This document shows positions 18,943 through 28,212 of a stretch of 64,000 bases of DNA, one piece after another (positions within the stretch are counted from its first letter, which is position 1; the number at the start of each line of letters is the position of its first letter). The stretch lies in NCBI RefSeq assembly GCF_006385555.1, contig NZ_CP041036.1, positions 186,001 through 250,000 on the forward strand, given 5' to 3'. The notes under the pieces are model-generated. The model saw nothing but the letters and a program-made list of their open reading frames with translations, made no database searches and had not been told where the DNA came from. The stretch is from Shewanella polaris (GTDB lineage Bacteria > Pseudomonadota > Gammaproteobacteria > Enterobacterales > Shewanellaceae). The position numbers were made by a program, and so were the translations under genes.

Positions 18943-19881
18943 TTATTCACCTTGCGCTAGTTGTACTTGGTTACGCCCGCCACGTTTGGCGCAATACATG
19001 GCCTTGTCTGCTCGGCTAAAAAGATCTTGTATTACGTTGTCTCCGGCACTTAATGAACTTACGCCTATAGACACTGTAACGTTAATGTTTTTATTTGTTT
19101 GAGTGGTATGAAATGAGTATTTGGCAATATGATCTCGAACACGCTCAGCAATGATCATTGCACCTTCATCGTCGGTCATCGGTAAGATGATGGTAAACTC
19201 CTCACCACCTATTCTGTATAAAGAATCCGATTGTCGCAGTAAATCAGTGCATATTTGGGAAAATTGTTTGAGTATGCTATCTCCGCCATCATGACCAAAA
19301 TTGTCATTAATCACTTTAAAGTAATCTATGTCGATAACCAATAATGATAACGGCTGGTCAAACCTTATGGCTCTGGCACATTCTTGTTTTGCCAGCTGGT
19401 TATATGAGCGACGATTATGCACGCCTGTTAATTGGTCCGTATTAACTAAACTTTCAATATGCTGATGAGCATTTTCTAATGATTTTTGGGCTTGCTTTAA
19501 TAGCGTGATGTCGACACCCATAATGATAATGTTACCGCTATCTAAATTAATCCGAGTCATTTTAAACCAGCGGCCGTCTAATAAATCGGTTTCATATTGG
19601 TTGAGAGCTTTTTCTGTATGCAGTTTATGAAGATTATCAAGCCATTGTTCAAAGTCGTTGGTATTAATCACTACACCTTGCTTGGCTTCCCAAGCGTGAC
19701 GCAATAAGTCGCTCGACTTCTTACCTATGGCTTGTTCTTTAGTGGCGCCAAAAATACTAGCATAATGCTGATTACAATAGATAACTTCTTTATCACTATT
19801 GATTACACCTAAACAATTTGGAGTGACTTCTATACCTTCTAGCAGTATGGATTCTAAATTGACAGGTGGACGGTGTGGCAT
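18943..19881 (-). CDS. PAS-GGDEF diguanylate cyclase
   Basis: A predicted soluble diguanylate cyclase (makes c-di-GMP from two GTP), 312 aa. An N-terminal PAS domain spans residues about 15-130 (NCLGVINSDKEVIYCNQHYASIFG, then the FKMTRINLDSGN half). A short linker helix leads into a GGDEF domain (about 150-310) with the active-site motif GGEEF in RIGGEEFTIILP and the metal-binding Asp in LLVIDIDYFKVINDNFGHDGGD. No RxxD inhibitory site is obvious five residues before the motif. It is convergent with the HlyD gene and monocistronic. Confidence 0.9.
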   Translation of the reverse strand: MPHRPPVNLESILLEGIEVTPNCLGVINSDKEVIYCNQHYASIFGATKEQAIGKKSSDLLRHAWEAKQGVVINTNDFEQWLDNLHKLHTEKALNQYETDLLDGRWFKMTRINLDSGNIIIMGVDITLLKQAQKSLENAHQHIESLVNTDQLTGVHNRRSYNQLAKQECARAIRFDQPLSLLVIDIDYFKVINDNFGHDGGDSILKQFSQICTDLLRQSDSLYRIGGEEFTIILPMTDDEGAMIIAERVRDHIAKYSFHTTQTNKNINVTVSIGVSSLSAGDNVIQDLFSRADKAMYCAKRGGRNQVQLAQGE

Positions 19882-20090
19882 AGGATACTCAACAATGTGA
19901 CAATACTTGGGCGTAATTATAAGGGAAAAACATTACTTTTTGGTAATAAACTAACCAGTGCGATTGCTCTGTTGCTGAAGGAATAAAGCTTGGCTACTGT
20001 TTTTATTGACGTTTTTAAAATCGAGTAGGAAGAAATAAAATTATTTATTTCTCAGTCTAAGGAATGACAGCGACCAAGTGTAGCAGACAT

Positions 20091-20124
20091 AAAAAAGCCC
20101 AGTCATTATCACTAAGACTGAGCT
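20091..20124 (-). terminator. Terminator after the molybdenum oxidase operon
   Basis: On the minus strand a stem GCTCAGTC/GACTGGGC (one mismatch) around a loop, followed by six T. It lies 16 bp past the stop of the large subunit gene. Confidence 0.75.
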
Positions 20125-20139
20125 GTTAAAGCAGATAAA

Positions 20140-22443
20140 TTACGCTTTAGTTAACGCGCTTTTTACGTCGCTAGGCTTCATCGGAATTTTACGTAAACGT
20201 ACACCGACTGCATTGTAGATTGCATTAGCAATAGCTGGAGCAACAGGGGTTACTGCCGGTTCACCTAAGCCAGATGGTGGCATTTTACTTGGGATAAACT
20301 CGATTTTAACGTCTGGAGTTTGGCCTAAGCGCAGTGGGGTATAGGTATCGAAGTTTGAGTCTTTATACTGACCATTAAGCAGTTCAGTACCTTCATACAA
20401 GGCCATCGATAATCCCCACAATGCCGCACCCTGACATTGGGCTTCAGCTCCATTAGGATCAACAATAATACCGGCATCGATGGCAATATAAAGCTTTTGC
20501 ACATTGACAATACCGTTGCTTTTGTCGACATGAACTTGTACTGCACACGATACCCATGTTGGCATGTCACGTTCTTGACCAAAGGTTGATGCAATGCCAA
20601 GCGCTGTGTCTTTGGCTTGCGGAGTGCCCCAGCCAATCATCTCAGCAGCTTTTTTCAATACTGCGGCTTGGCGAGCCGCGCCACCTTCAGCAACGGGTGT
20701 GCTACCAGCATTTCGGCCTTCGGCAATAAGCATGTCTAGGCGGAACTGCAATGGATCTTTACCCGCGTGATGGGCAGCTTCATCCATAAAGCTTTCAACT
20801 GCCCAACTTGTCCAACCCGGTCCAACAGAACGCAACCAACCTGGTCTGAAGGTCGCAATAGCCAGATCATTCGATACCGCGCGTACTTTTTGAGCACCAA
20901 CAGTGTACCAATGGTCTGCTCCGGCAATCGAAAACGGATCATACGGTTCGCCATTGGTGCCTTTAGGCATAAACCCTGGCGCTAATACTTGAGTTGGCCA
21001 ACCTGCAGTGGCGTGATGTTCCATTGCGGTAACTGCTTTTTTGTCATCAAATGCCATTTTTAACTGTTGAACAGATGCAGAACGCGCACTGTCAAATAGC
21101 ATGTCTTGTGGACGTATCATCACCATTTTAACCGGTTTACCACCTAAGGCTTTAGAGGTCAACGCAGCAGGAATGGTATAGTCGCCGTTAAGTCTGCGGC
21201 CAAAACCACCACCTAACATGTAGGTACGAATAACAATGTTCGCTTCTTCTTCACCTAATGCCGCGGCTAATACGGGGAGGGTTAGTGATTGCCACTGGCA
21301 ACCTGAATGCACTTCCCAAATGCCGTCTTGGTTTTTAAATACCAAAGCATTAAGCGGTTCCATTTGCGCATGGAGTACTGTGCTGGTGATATATTCTTCT
21401 GCAATGGTACTATTCGCACTCGCAAATACTGGACCAGTGTCAGTATTGCCAGTGTCTAAAATACTGCCTTTGGTTTGGTCGCCAAGTAATTGCTTACCAT
21501 GAGCAATAATGTCTGCTTCAGACACGTTGGCCGTTTTACCCGCATCCCATGTCACTTTAACGAGCTTAGAGGCTTTTTGGGCCGCATTAAAGCTGCTGGC
21601 GATAACCATTAACCAACCTGGCACACTGCCACTGGCATCATCTAGTACGATAGTTTGCTGATAACCCTTTACAGCTTTTGCTGCTGAGTCATCAAACTTA
21701 ACCACTTTAGATCCATAACGTGTCGGCGGTAAAATAGGGTTGGCGTACACCATGCCATCAACTTTAGCGTCGATACCAAATATGGTTTTACCGTTGGTCT
21801 TGTTGGCGATATCAAGAGACGTCACCTGTTGGCCAACCAGTTTAAGATCGGCATTCGGTTTCAACGGCAGGGTTTTAAGTTCTTCTTCAGTAAATTGACG
21901 TGTTAAGCCCATGGTGACTAATTCACCGTAAGACAGCTCGCCTTTACTTGAAATAATTTTACCGTTACTGGCTGTACAGTCTTTTGCTGCAATACCCCAT
22001 TTTTTAGCGGCAGCTTCAATTAAGGCTGTACGGCCCGCGACTCCTGCTTGACGATACACTGGCCAGCTTTGTGAAATAGACCAACTACCACCTGTAACCA
22101 TGTAACCCCAGCGAGGATCTGTGTCAACATGAATTATTTCGACATCATCCCATGAGGCTTCGAGCTCATCAGCAAGAATACGCGCAATAGCAGTACCAAC
22201 ATGTTGACCCATTTCTGAGCGCATAATGTTGACTTTAATTTTGCCGGCAGTATCGATTGAGTACCATAAAGAAGGTTCGTAAATGTCGCCTTCGCTTGGG
22301 AGTACTTTACCGTCTGGGCTGGCAGGATCCATCGCTGCCATCAAGTGGCGAGGGAAACCAAAGCTGACACCTACCGCTGTCATAGCAATTAAAAAACCAC
22401 GGCGGGTTATACCAGCCGATCCACGTTTAGGCATTCTGCTCAT
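20140..22443 (-). CDS. Molybdenum hydroxylase large subunit (IorB-like), Tat-exported
   Basis: The molybdopterin-binding large subunit of an isoquinoline 1-oxidoreductase / aldehyde oxidase-type enzyme of the xanthine dehydrogenase family. I chose the ATG at 22443 (767 aa) because GGAGAG lies upstream. Residues about 14-35 contain TRRGFLI and a hydrophobic core, a twin-arginine signal, so the folded cofactor-loaded enzyme is periplasmic. Conserved segments include GGGFGRRLNGDYTIPAALTSK and RPGWLRSVGPGWTSWAVESFMDE, and the C-terminal GLGEPAVTPVAPAIANAIY with the catalytic Glu region. It overlaps the small subunit gene by 17 bp. The true substrate (aldehyde or N-heterocycle) cannot be told. Confidence 0.9.
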   Translation of the reverse strand: MSRMPKRGSAGITRRGFLIAMTAVGVSFGFPRHLMAAMDPASPDGKVLPSEGDIYEPSLWYSIDTAGKIKVNIMRSEMGQHVGTAIARILADELEASWDDVEIIHVDTDPRWGYMVTGGSWSISQSWPVYRQAGVAGRTALIEAAAKKWGIAAKDCTASNGKIISSKGELSYGELVTMGLTRQFTEEELKTLPLKPNADLKLVGQQVTSLDIANKTNGKTIFGIDAKVDGMVYANPILPPTRYGSKVVKFDDSAAKAVKGYQQTIVLDDASGSVPGWLMVIASSFNAAQKASKLVKVTWDAGKTANVSEADIIAHGKQLLGDQTKGSILDTGNTDTGPVFASANSTIAEEYITSTVLHAQMEPLNALVFKNQDGIWEVHSGCQWQSLTLPVLAAALGEEEANIVIRTYMLGGGFGRRLNGDYTIPAALTSKALGGKPVKMVMIRPQDMLFDSARSASVQQLKMAFDDKKAVTAMEHHATAGWPTQVLAPGFMPKGTNGEPYDPFSIAGADHWYTVGAQKVRAVSNDLAIATFRPGWLRSVGPGWTSWAVESFMDEAAHHAGKDPLQFRLDMLIAEGRNAGSTPVAEGGAARQAAVLKKAAEMIGWGTPQAKDTALGIASTFGQERDMPTWVSCAVQVHVDKSNGIVNVQKLYIAIDAGIIVDPNGAEAQCQGAALWGLSMALYEGTELLNGQYKDSNFDTYTPLRLGQTPDVKIEFIPSKMPPSGLGEPAVTPVAPAIANAIYNAVGVRLRKIPMKPSDVKSALTKA

Positions 22444-22912
22444 CGTTGCTCTCCTTAATTGCGTTTGCGGCTTCATGAATGGCACCACGAATACGAACGT
22501 AGGTCATACAACGACATAAGTTTCCGCCCATCACTGCATCAATGTCTTTGTCCGAGGGTTCAGGAATATCTTTTAGTAGTGCAGCAGCTTGCATAATTTG
22601 GCCTGACTGGCAGTAACCACACTGTGGTACCTGGAGCTTTTGCCAAGAAACTTGTAATGGATGATCGCCCGTTTCAGAAAGCCCTTCAATCGTAGTTATT
22701 TCGGCTCCTTCAACTGACGATACTGGCGTAATACATGAGCGTGTAGCACGCCCGCCAACATGAACGGTACAAGCACCACAAGTACCAATACCGCAACCAA
22801 ATTTGGTGCCGGTCATGTTGAGTTCGTCACGAATTACCCACAGTAGAGGGGTATCACTCTCTACATCGGCAGTCATCGGTTTGCCATTTAAAATAAATTT
22901 TGCCATTGTCAC
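22427..22912 (-). CDS. Molybdenum hydroxylase [2Fe-2S] subunit (IorA-like)
   Basis: The iron-sulfur small subunit that carries electrons from the molybdenum site. The 161-aa protein has a plant-type ferredoxin domain (CGIGTCGACTVHVGG with a further Cys at RSC) and a second [2Fe-2S] domain (QCGYCQSGQIM and GNLCRCMTYVRIRGA). It has no signal peptide, so it is probably carried out with the Tat-tagged large subunit. The order is cytochrome c, small subunit, large subunit on the minus strand, the usual arrangement for periplasmic aldehyde-oxidising complexes. Confidence 0.92.
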   Translation of the reverse strand: MTMAKFILNGKPMTADVESDTPLLWVIRDELNMTGTKFGCGIGTCGACTVHVGGRATRSCITPVSSVEGAEITTIEGLSETGDHPLQVSWQKLQVPQCGYCQSGQIMQAAALLKDIPEPSDKDIDAVMGGNLCRCMTYVRIRGAIHEAANAIKESNDEQNA

Positions 22913-22924
22913 TTCTCCAGTGAA

Positions 22925-24223
22925 TTAGTGCTCAAATCGGGGTTGATTGCGGATCTCGCCCACTTGTTGTTGTAATTTCGGCCAGGTGTTTTCCCCAGCT
23001 GCTTGACGTAAATAAGCTGCTATAGCAGTAATGTCTTCATCGCTAAGTGCATCACGGAATCCTGGCATTACCACACCGCTAATTCCTTGATCGCTCCGGA
23101 CACCATCCAGTATTACGTTAATCAAGTTAGTTGGTTTATCAAGATGGGTCGCTGAACCGATAGTAATTAATGGTCGGCCTTTAACTAATTTGTCGCTGCT
23201 GTAGTGGCATGCTTGGCAAGCTGTAGCATATAAACGTGCACCTTCATCAAGCCGTTGATCTGGCTGTTGATGTTGTGCCGTTATCGCAGCTTGTAAAGTG
23301 CTACTCGAGTCTGGCTCATCGGTATTATTGGTGCGGGCAAGGCTGGCAAAATAACCACTAATAGCTTGTAGATCGCTGTCTGGTAGAGCTGACAGGCCTT
23401 TGTGCATAACTGGCGCCATTGGACCTGCTGCACTACCATGATATGGAGAATTACCCGTGGTGAGGTATTCATAAAAATCTTGTGAACGCCAAGGAATTGG
23501 TGAAGTGCTAGTAGAGGTTAACGATGGTGCAATCCATCCATCGATGGCAGCACCTTGGTACATTTGTGCGTACTTTTCACCCCCTAAAGCATTACGTGGA
23601 GTATGACAGGCACCACAGTGAGCAATACCTTCAGCTAAGTAAGCACCTCTATTCCATTCAGCAGATTGCTTGTTGTTGATCTCAAAAGGTAGGGTGTCAG
23701 CAAATAGCAGTTTCCAGCCGGCTTGAAACCAGCGAATGTTAAGCGGAAATGGAATACCGTTTTCTTTTTTGACTTGGTTAACCGCAGGAACAGATGTCAT
23801 GATATAAGCGTAAATAGCGTTAATGTCATCGTCGGTCATTTTATTAAAGTGTTCAAAAGGGAACGCTGGTAATAAATGGTGTCCATCGCGGCTCACACCT
23901 GTGCGCATGGCGCGAGCGAAAGCGGCTTGTGACCAGTTACCAATACCCGTTTCAACATCAGGGGTGATATTACTTGAATAAATGGTGCCAAAGTCGGTGT
24001 GCATTTCATAGTTACCAGCATAAGCCGAACCGCCTGGCGGAGTATGACAGGTACTACAATAACCTGCTGCTGCAAGGATTTTTCCGTGTTCGATAACTTG
24101 TGGAGAATAATCTGTTTGAGTGGGTACGACGGGATCAATTGCAGGGTGCCAAGCGTATAAACTGAATACACCAAGCCCAACAATAGCTGCACCACATACG
24201 CCGTAAACGATGCGTTTTAGCAT
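22925..24223 (-). CDS. Tri-heme cytochrome c subunit of the oxidase complex
   Basis: A membrane-anchored cytochrome c with three CXXCH sites, CSTCH (about 56-60), CGACH (203-207) and CQACH (336-340), each in its own cytochrome c domain. An N-terminal hydrophobic segment (residues about 5-25) serves as signal or anchor. I chose the ATG at 24223 (432 aa) over one 20 residues upstream, since the extra part is polar and the shorter form begins at the hydrophobic signal. It starts the operon, 12 bp before the small subunit, and would pass electrons from the molybdenum hydroxylase to the respiratory chain, as in alcohol/aldehyde dehydrogenases of acetic acid bacteria. Confidence 0.9.
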   Translation of the reverse strand: MLKRIVYGVCGAAIVGLGVFSLYAWHPAIDPVVPTQTDYSPQVIEHGKILAAAGYCSTCHTPPGGSAYAGNYEMHTDFGTIYSSNITPDVETGIGNWSQAAFARAMRTGVSRDGHHLLPAFPFEHFNKMTDDDINAIYAYIMTSVPAVNQVKKENGIPFPLNIRWFQAGWKLLFADTLPFEINNKQSAEWNRGAYLAEGIAHCGACHTPRNALGGEKYAQMYQGAAIDGWIAPSLTSTSTSPIPWRSQDFYEYLTTGNSPYHGSAAGPMAPVMHKGLSALPDSDLQAISGYFASLARTNNTDEPDSSSTLQAAITAQHQQPDQRLDEGARLYATACQACHYSSDKLVKGRPLITIGSATHLDKPTNLINVILDGVRSDQGISGVVMPGFRDALSDEDITAIAAYLRQAAGENTWPKLQQQVGEIRNQPRFEH

Positions 24224-24442
24224 ATTACATTGCCTTATTTTAAATAAAAAATGATAAAGAGAAGGGAATATCTCATCTAACATTCCCTGTTCGACTTTGT
24301 ATTATTATTATGATTGGTCAAATATTAATCCTAAGCAAGGGGAAGGCCTTTGTCCAGAAATGATATTGACTCATTTATTTATGTCTTAGTGTCACATAAT
24401 ACATCAGCAATGTGACGAGTAACACGAGGATTGTAAAAAAAG

Positions 24443-24478
24443 AACCTTTAGTTAGCTTACTGTTAAGTAAAGGTTTTT
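24443..24478. terminator. Orphan terminator-like hairpin
   Basis: Stem AACCTTTA/TAAAGGTT flanked by A7 on the left (plus strand) and T5 on the right, so it could work on either strand. No gene ends here, so it may mark the end of an unannotated small RNA. Confidence 0.5.
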
Positions 24479-24727
24479 AAGGTTGCTTTTATGTTGCCGT
24501 AAACCTAGTTGTCTAAGGTTAGTATTAACGGCCATTCCGTTTGCTATTTTTTGATTGCCTCATCGGCATACCGATGCATGTGGTGAAATGACTTTTATAT
24601 CAATATTGATAGTCATGACTACTGCAAAAGGTGTGTCTATAAGGCTAAAAGATCACATATTGGATATTATTTATAAGCTTGGTTCATAATCAGCTTGTAT
24701 TAAACAACTACATTCGGGATAATTAAT

Positions 24728-24746
24728 GCAAATCATTATCATTTGC
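24728..24746. promoter_or_regulatory. Fur box
   Basis: The 19-base near-palindrome GCAAATCATTATCATTTGC contains the AATCATTATC core of Fur operators. It lies about 26 bp before the start of the first gene of the DUF3325/DUF3649/PepSY operon, fitting iron-dependent repression. Confidence 0.75.
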
Positions 24747-24771
24747 GTTAAATGGGTTGGGAATGTATCAG

Positions 24772-25089
24772 ATGGAACTTATCAGTGTCTCTTCTTTATG
24801 GCTTGGCTGTTTGTTTGCTTATTTGGCATCCGATAAACAGCAGCTTTTGAGTTTGCCTTTCCCTAAATTATTAGCTTGGAGCTTATGTGGTGTAGCAGTG
24901 CTATTTGCAGTGTGGGGGTTTAGCCATACTTACAGCCTATTAGTTGCCAGTTTAATGGTGCTAATTTGTATGATGACAATGTGGATATTACTGGTGCTGG
25001 TGGCGTCGCATTATAAAGGTCGCAGTATTTGGGTGAGCTCGTTCGGCTTTGCGTTGTTTGTCAGCATTATGCTCGTTGGGGTTAAATAA
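24772..25089 (+). CDS. DUF3325-like membrane protein (iron operon)
   Basis: A small hydrophobic protein (106 aa from the chosen start) with three predicted membrane helices (residues about 5-20, 35-55 and 60-88). The sequence style and gene order fit the DUF3325 family, which precedes DUF3649 and PepSY genes in siderophore-linked operons. I chose the ATG at 24772 because GGGA lies nine bases upstream; an ATG at 24763 is also possible. The Fur box lies just upstream. No biochemical function is established for the family. Confidence 0.7.
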   Translation: MELISVSSLWLGCLFAYLASDKQQLLSLPFPKLLAWSLCGVAVLFAVWGFSHTYSLLVASLMVLICMMTMWILLVLVASHYKGRSIWVSSFGFALFVSIMLVGVK

Positions 25090-25091
25090 TT

Positions 25092-25349
25092 ATGTGGCCC
25101 AAGTCGTTCGCCGCTTTTTTATGGGGATTACTACTGGCAATCAGTTTAATACTCATCGTTTTTCGAATATTACCCGCAGCTGTAGATGTAAAACTATTTG
25201 TTGGGCTAATGCTGGGTTTTTGTGTGTGGGTTGGGGTGATGGCATTCTGTTACAGCCGCAATAGCGCAAAGGCGGCGAGTGTCGTGTGCGTAAAATGGCT
25301 TGTGGCCAGTAGCTTTATCAATGCGTTGTTATTTTTTTCTCAAACCTAA
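25092..25349 (+). CDS. DUF3649-like membrane protein (iron operon)
   Basis: An 85-aa inner-membrane protein with three hydrophobic stretches (residues about 8-28, 32-52 and 66-82), resembling DUF3649 (iron-transport-operon membrane protein). Two bases separate it from the preceding gene and three from the next, so it is translated as part of the same operon. The function is unknown. Its small size and location between DUF3325-like and PepSY genes are the main support. Confidence 0.7.
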   Translation: MWPKSFAAFLWGLLLAISLILIVFRILPAAVDVKLFVGLMLGFCVWVGVMAFCYSRNSAKAASVVCVKWLVASSFINALLFFSQT

Positions 25350-25352
25350 GTT

Positions 25353-26945
25353 ATGAATACCTCAATGAAATCTAATCCTCCCGTACAGCATAAAGTCATT
25401 AAAAATCTTATCGAAGCCCACAGTTGGCTTGGGTTAATTATTTCACCTTTATTGTTTTTGGTATTTTGGGCCGGCGCGGTGACCTTGTTTCACGATGAAG
25501 TTGCACAATGGGCCATCACGCCACATCATCCAGTCGATAACACCCAAGTAGATATTCCGTTAGCAACACTCGTTGAGCAAAAGTTGGCTGAATATCCGGT
25601 TGATTATAATGGTCGTTTTCGGATTAACATGCCTACCGAACTGGTGCCTTATTATATCTTTTATTTAGATGTTATTGGCGCACAATCGCCGTCTGATAGT
25701 CACTCAATGGCGATATTGGTCGATCCTAAAAGTGGTGACACAGTGGCGGGTAAAGATGATTTTTATCTATCACAGTTTATTTATCACCTGCATTACAACT
25801 TAGATCTACCCGGTGGTAGTTACCTGATTGGTATGGTGGCGTTGATATTTTTATTTGCACTGGTGTCAGGAATTTTTATCCATGCACGTAAATTACTGAA
25901 ACATTTCTTTTTGTATCGAGTCGATAAACAGCGCCGAGATAAATTACTCGATCTCCATACCGTAGTAGGAGTGATGACCATTCCCTTTACCTTGATGTAT
26001 GCGCTAAGCGGCTTGATCCTTAACTTGGCCATAGTGTTTCAATTGGCTTTTGTGGTGTTTATTTATCAGGGCGATCGACAAGCATTGTTTAATGATGCAG
26101 GTTTTAATCGTACCACTGAGCTTCGAAGTGAAACGCCACTGGATATGGATAATGCGTTCAATTTAATTGAGCAAACTCAACAGAAACCTAACTTTGAATT
26201 ACGTAATATTATTTTCCATCATTACGGTGCTGAAAATGCCTTAGTACAAGTGCGTGGTACCGATACAGCGAGTTTTGCTCAACGTGATGAAGTGACTTAT
26301 CGAGTGCAAGATGGCAGCGTAATAAATAAAGTTAACGCCGATAACTATAATGTATTTCGTCAAGGTCGAGATGTGCTTGTGTCGTTGCATTTCAGTAACT
26401 TTGCTGGTGTAGATATTCGTATTTTGTACTTTATCTTGGCGATGGCGATCAGTGCCATGATTGTTGCGGGCAACATGTTATGGCTCGATAAACGTCGTGT
26501 TCAGCGCCAGTCTTCACCGCGCAGTATTGCTATCGTGACAGGAATGACGATTGGCGGTTGTGGTGGCATTATTGTGGCGACAGCAGTTGGTTTTTTGTGT
26601 GAACGGCTATTGCCTGCAACCTTATATGGACGAAGCGAATGGCTAGTGGGGTGTTTTGTCGCGTCACTGTTAGCTGTCATGTTATGCAGCTTAAAAGTGA
26701 ATGATATTAAGCGTCATATTAGCAAGTTACTGTTGCTCACCAGTAGCATATTGATCATCACGATTGTGGCTGATTGGTTATTGTTTCCTGAGCAAATATT
26801 AGCGTTATGGCAAAATGGATACCATGGTGTCATAGGGGTACAGATTGGCATGGGATTAATGGTTGCCGTGTGTATTTTTACTGCCGTAAAACTGACTACT
26901 ACCAATCAAACCGCTCGGTTAGAAAACGCAATCACAGTAAACTAA
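25353..26945 (+). CDS. PepSY-associated membrane protein (ferric reductase-like)
   Basis: A 530-aa inner-membrane protein of the PepSY/PiuB type found in iron-regulated operons, where a role in reducing or releasing ferric-siderophore iron is suspected. The N-terminal helix contains HSWLGLIISPLLFLVFWAGAVTLFHDE. A long periplasmic part follows, then IYHLHYNLDLPGG with His residues, further helices (FLFALVSGIFIHARK; LLDLHTVVGVMTIPFTLMYALSGL), another soluble PepSY-like part, and four helices at the C-terminus. The ATG at 25353 follows the preceding stop by 3 bp. A strong bidirectional terminator ends the operon. Confidence 0.85.
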   Translation: MNTSMKSNPPVQHKVIKNLIEAHSWLGLIISPLLFLVFWAGAVTLFHDEVAQWAITPHHPVDNTQVDIPLATLVEQKLAEYPVDYNGRFRINMPTELVPYYIFYLDVIGAQSPSDSHSMAILVDPKSGDTVAGKDDFYLSQFIYHLHYNLDLPGGSYLIGMVALIFLFALVSGIFIHARKLLKHFFLYRVDKQRRDKLLDLHTVVGVMTIPFTLMYALSGLILNLAIVFQLAFVVFIYQGDRQALFNDAGFNRTTELRSETPLDMDNAFNLIEQTQQKPNFELRNIIFHHYGAENALVQVRGTDTASFAQRDEVTYRVQDGSVINKVNADNYNVFRQGRDVLVSLHFSNFAGVDIRILYFILAMAISAMIVAGNMLWLDKRRVQRQSSPRSIAIVTGMTIGGCGGIIVATAVGFLCERLLPATLYGRSEWLVGCFVASLLAVMLCSLKVNDIKRHISKLLLLTSSILIITIVADWLLFPEQILALWQNGYHGVIGVQIGMGLMVAVCIFTAVKLTTTNQTARLENAITVN

Positions 26946-26964
26946 TTGGCTTGTGTTATCAGTG

Positions 26965-27005
26965 ACTGCTTTTGCCTGCGATAATCTATCGCAGGCAAAA
27001 GCAGT
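26965..27005. terminator. Bidirectional terminator, 19-bp perfect stem
   Basis: Perfect 19-bp arms (26965-26983 and 26987-27005) around a 3-base loop ATC. It sits between the convergent PepSY and pirin genes. The stem itself carries TTTT and AAAA runs near the base, not an external U tail. Confidence 0.75.
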
Positions 27006-27023
27006 ATTCACATAGCTATTAGG

Positions 27024-27719
27024 TTACGGTAAATCAAATATTAATGCAGTAGACTGGTCGTCTTGATTGTTTTTCAACGTAATCGTTTGTGCATCAGTTA
27101 TCTTTACACCATCACCTGCAGCGAGTATTTCAGTGTCTACGACTAACTCACCAGCAACTTGATGTACATAGACTTTTCGCGTTGCTGCTACCGTGTAAAT
27201 CAACTCTGAATGCGGCGCCAAAATCAATTGCGACAAAATCGCATTTTGCTTGATTTGTAAGGTACCGTTTTCACCCGTTGGCGTTGCAATCGTCGTTAAC
27301 CCCGCTGCTTGACCAAAGTTTTTTTGTTGGTATCCAGGTGTGTTACCTAAGGTATTTGGCTGGATCCAAATTTGTAAAAACTTCAGTGGCTCTGTGGCGG
27401 ATGCGTTGTACTCACTGTGAGTAATACCACTGCCAGCAGACATTAATTGGAACTCACCTGCAGGCAATACTTCAACATTGCCTTCACTGTCTTTATGGGC
27501 GATAGAGCCTTCAAGTACGTAGCTGATAATTTCCATGTCACGGTGGCCGTGAGTGGCAAATCCGGCACCAGGAGTGACACTGTCGTCATTGATCACTCGC
27601 AGTGCTGAAAAGCCCATTTGCTCTGGATCATAGTAGCTACCAAATGAAAAACTGTGTTTGCTGTCCAACCAACCAAAGTTGGCCTTTCCGCGTTCACTTG
27701 CAAGACGTAATGTAATCAT
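27024..27719 (-). CDS. Pirin-family bicupin (YhhW-like)
   Basis: A 231-aa pirin/YhhW-type protein. The N-terminal cupin carries the metal-binding set: HGHRDMEIISYVLEG with two His and a Glu, plus a later His in GITHSEYNASA. YhhW has quercetin 2,3-dioxygenase activity in vitro, but the physiological role of bacterial pirins is unclear. The start MITLRLASERGKANFGWLDSKHSF is typical of the family, and AGGAG lies upstream. It is 49 bp downstream of doxX in the same direction and divergent from a LysR gene, an arrangement pointing to redox or electrophile stress. Confidence 0.88.
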   Translation of the reverse strand: MITLRLASERGKANFGWLDSKHSFSFGSYYDPEQMGFSALRVINDDSVTPGAGFATHGHRDMEIISYVLEGSIAHKDSEGNVEVLPAGEFQLMSAGSGITHSEYNASATEPLKFLQIWIQPNTLGNTPGYQQKNFGQAAGLTTIATPTGENGTLQIKQNAILSQLILAPHSELIYTVAATRKVYVHQVAGELVVDTEILAAGDGVKITDAQTITLKNNQDDQSTALIFDLP

Positions 27720-27768
27720 AACTATCTCCTAAGGCACAATTAAAAAACTAAGCAGACGTTTGGTTTAT

Positions 27769-28212
27769 TTAAGATAATTTATCGGTAATGGCGTTATCGA
27801 TTGCGACCTTGCCTGAACCTGATAACGCAAGTGACACACTGGCAGCCAATAGTGCTAACGCAAATTCATAACCATTGTTTGCCATAAATAACCCGTTGTT
27901 AATATGCACGCTAGCAATGGCAATGACCATGGTGAACGCTAATACAGCGGCTGCTGGACGGGTAAGTAAACCCAGTAAAATGAACAATCCACCTATCAAT
28001 TCTGCTGAACCCGCTAAGAAAGCCATTAATATACCTGGCTCAATGCCAATTGATGCCATCCACTGTCCTGTACCTTCTAGGCCATAACCGCCAAACCATC
28101 CGAATAACTTTTGACCACCATGAGCCATAAAAATAACCCCAACAGGTAAACGTAATGCCAATGTGCTAAAACCTGCAGTAGAGTTTGTAATGCGTTTCAC
28201 GAGTGCTTTCAT
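27769..28212 (-). CDS. DoxX-family membrane protein
   Basis: A 147-aa DoxX-type integral membrane protein. The N-terminal part has the family sequence PVGVIFMAHGGQKLFGWFGGYG, followed by three further helices (residues about 58-80, 82-103 and 108-128). I chose the ATG at 28212, which begins MKALVKRITN; a 5-residue extension from 28227 is less likely. DoxX proteins have been tied to thiosulfate/quinone chemistry or redox complexes, but no reaction can be assigned here. Pirin follows; the divergent LysR gene at 28358 probably controls both. Confidence 0.85.
   Translation of the reverse strand: MKALVKRITNSTAGFSTLALRLPVGVIFMAHGGQKLFGWFGGYGLEGTGQWMASIGIEPGILMAFLAGSAELIGGLFILLGLLTRPAAAVLAFTMVIAIASVHINNGLFMANNGYEFALALLAASVSLALSGSGKVAIDNAITDKLS

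Larger units (their letters stand above)
24224..24771. other. Divergent intergenic region with hairpins and Fur box
   Basis: About 548 bp between the divergent cytochrome c gene and the PepSY operon. It contains an inverted repeat GTCACAT/ATGTGAC (24391-24416), a terminator-like hairpin (24443-24478), a second hairpin CATCGG/CCGATG near 24560-24580, and a Fur box at 24728-24746. No protein-coding sequence was found. Confidence 0.6.
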
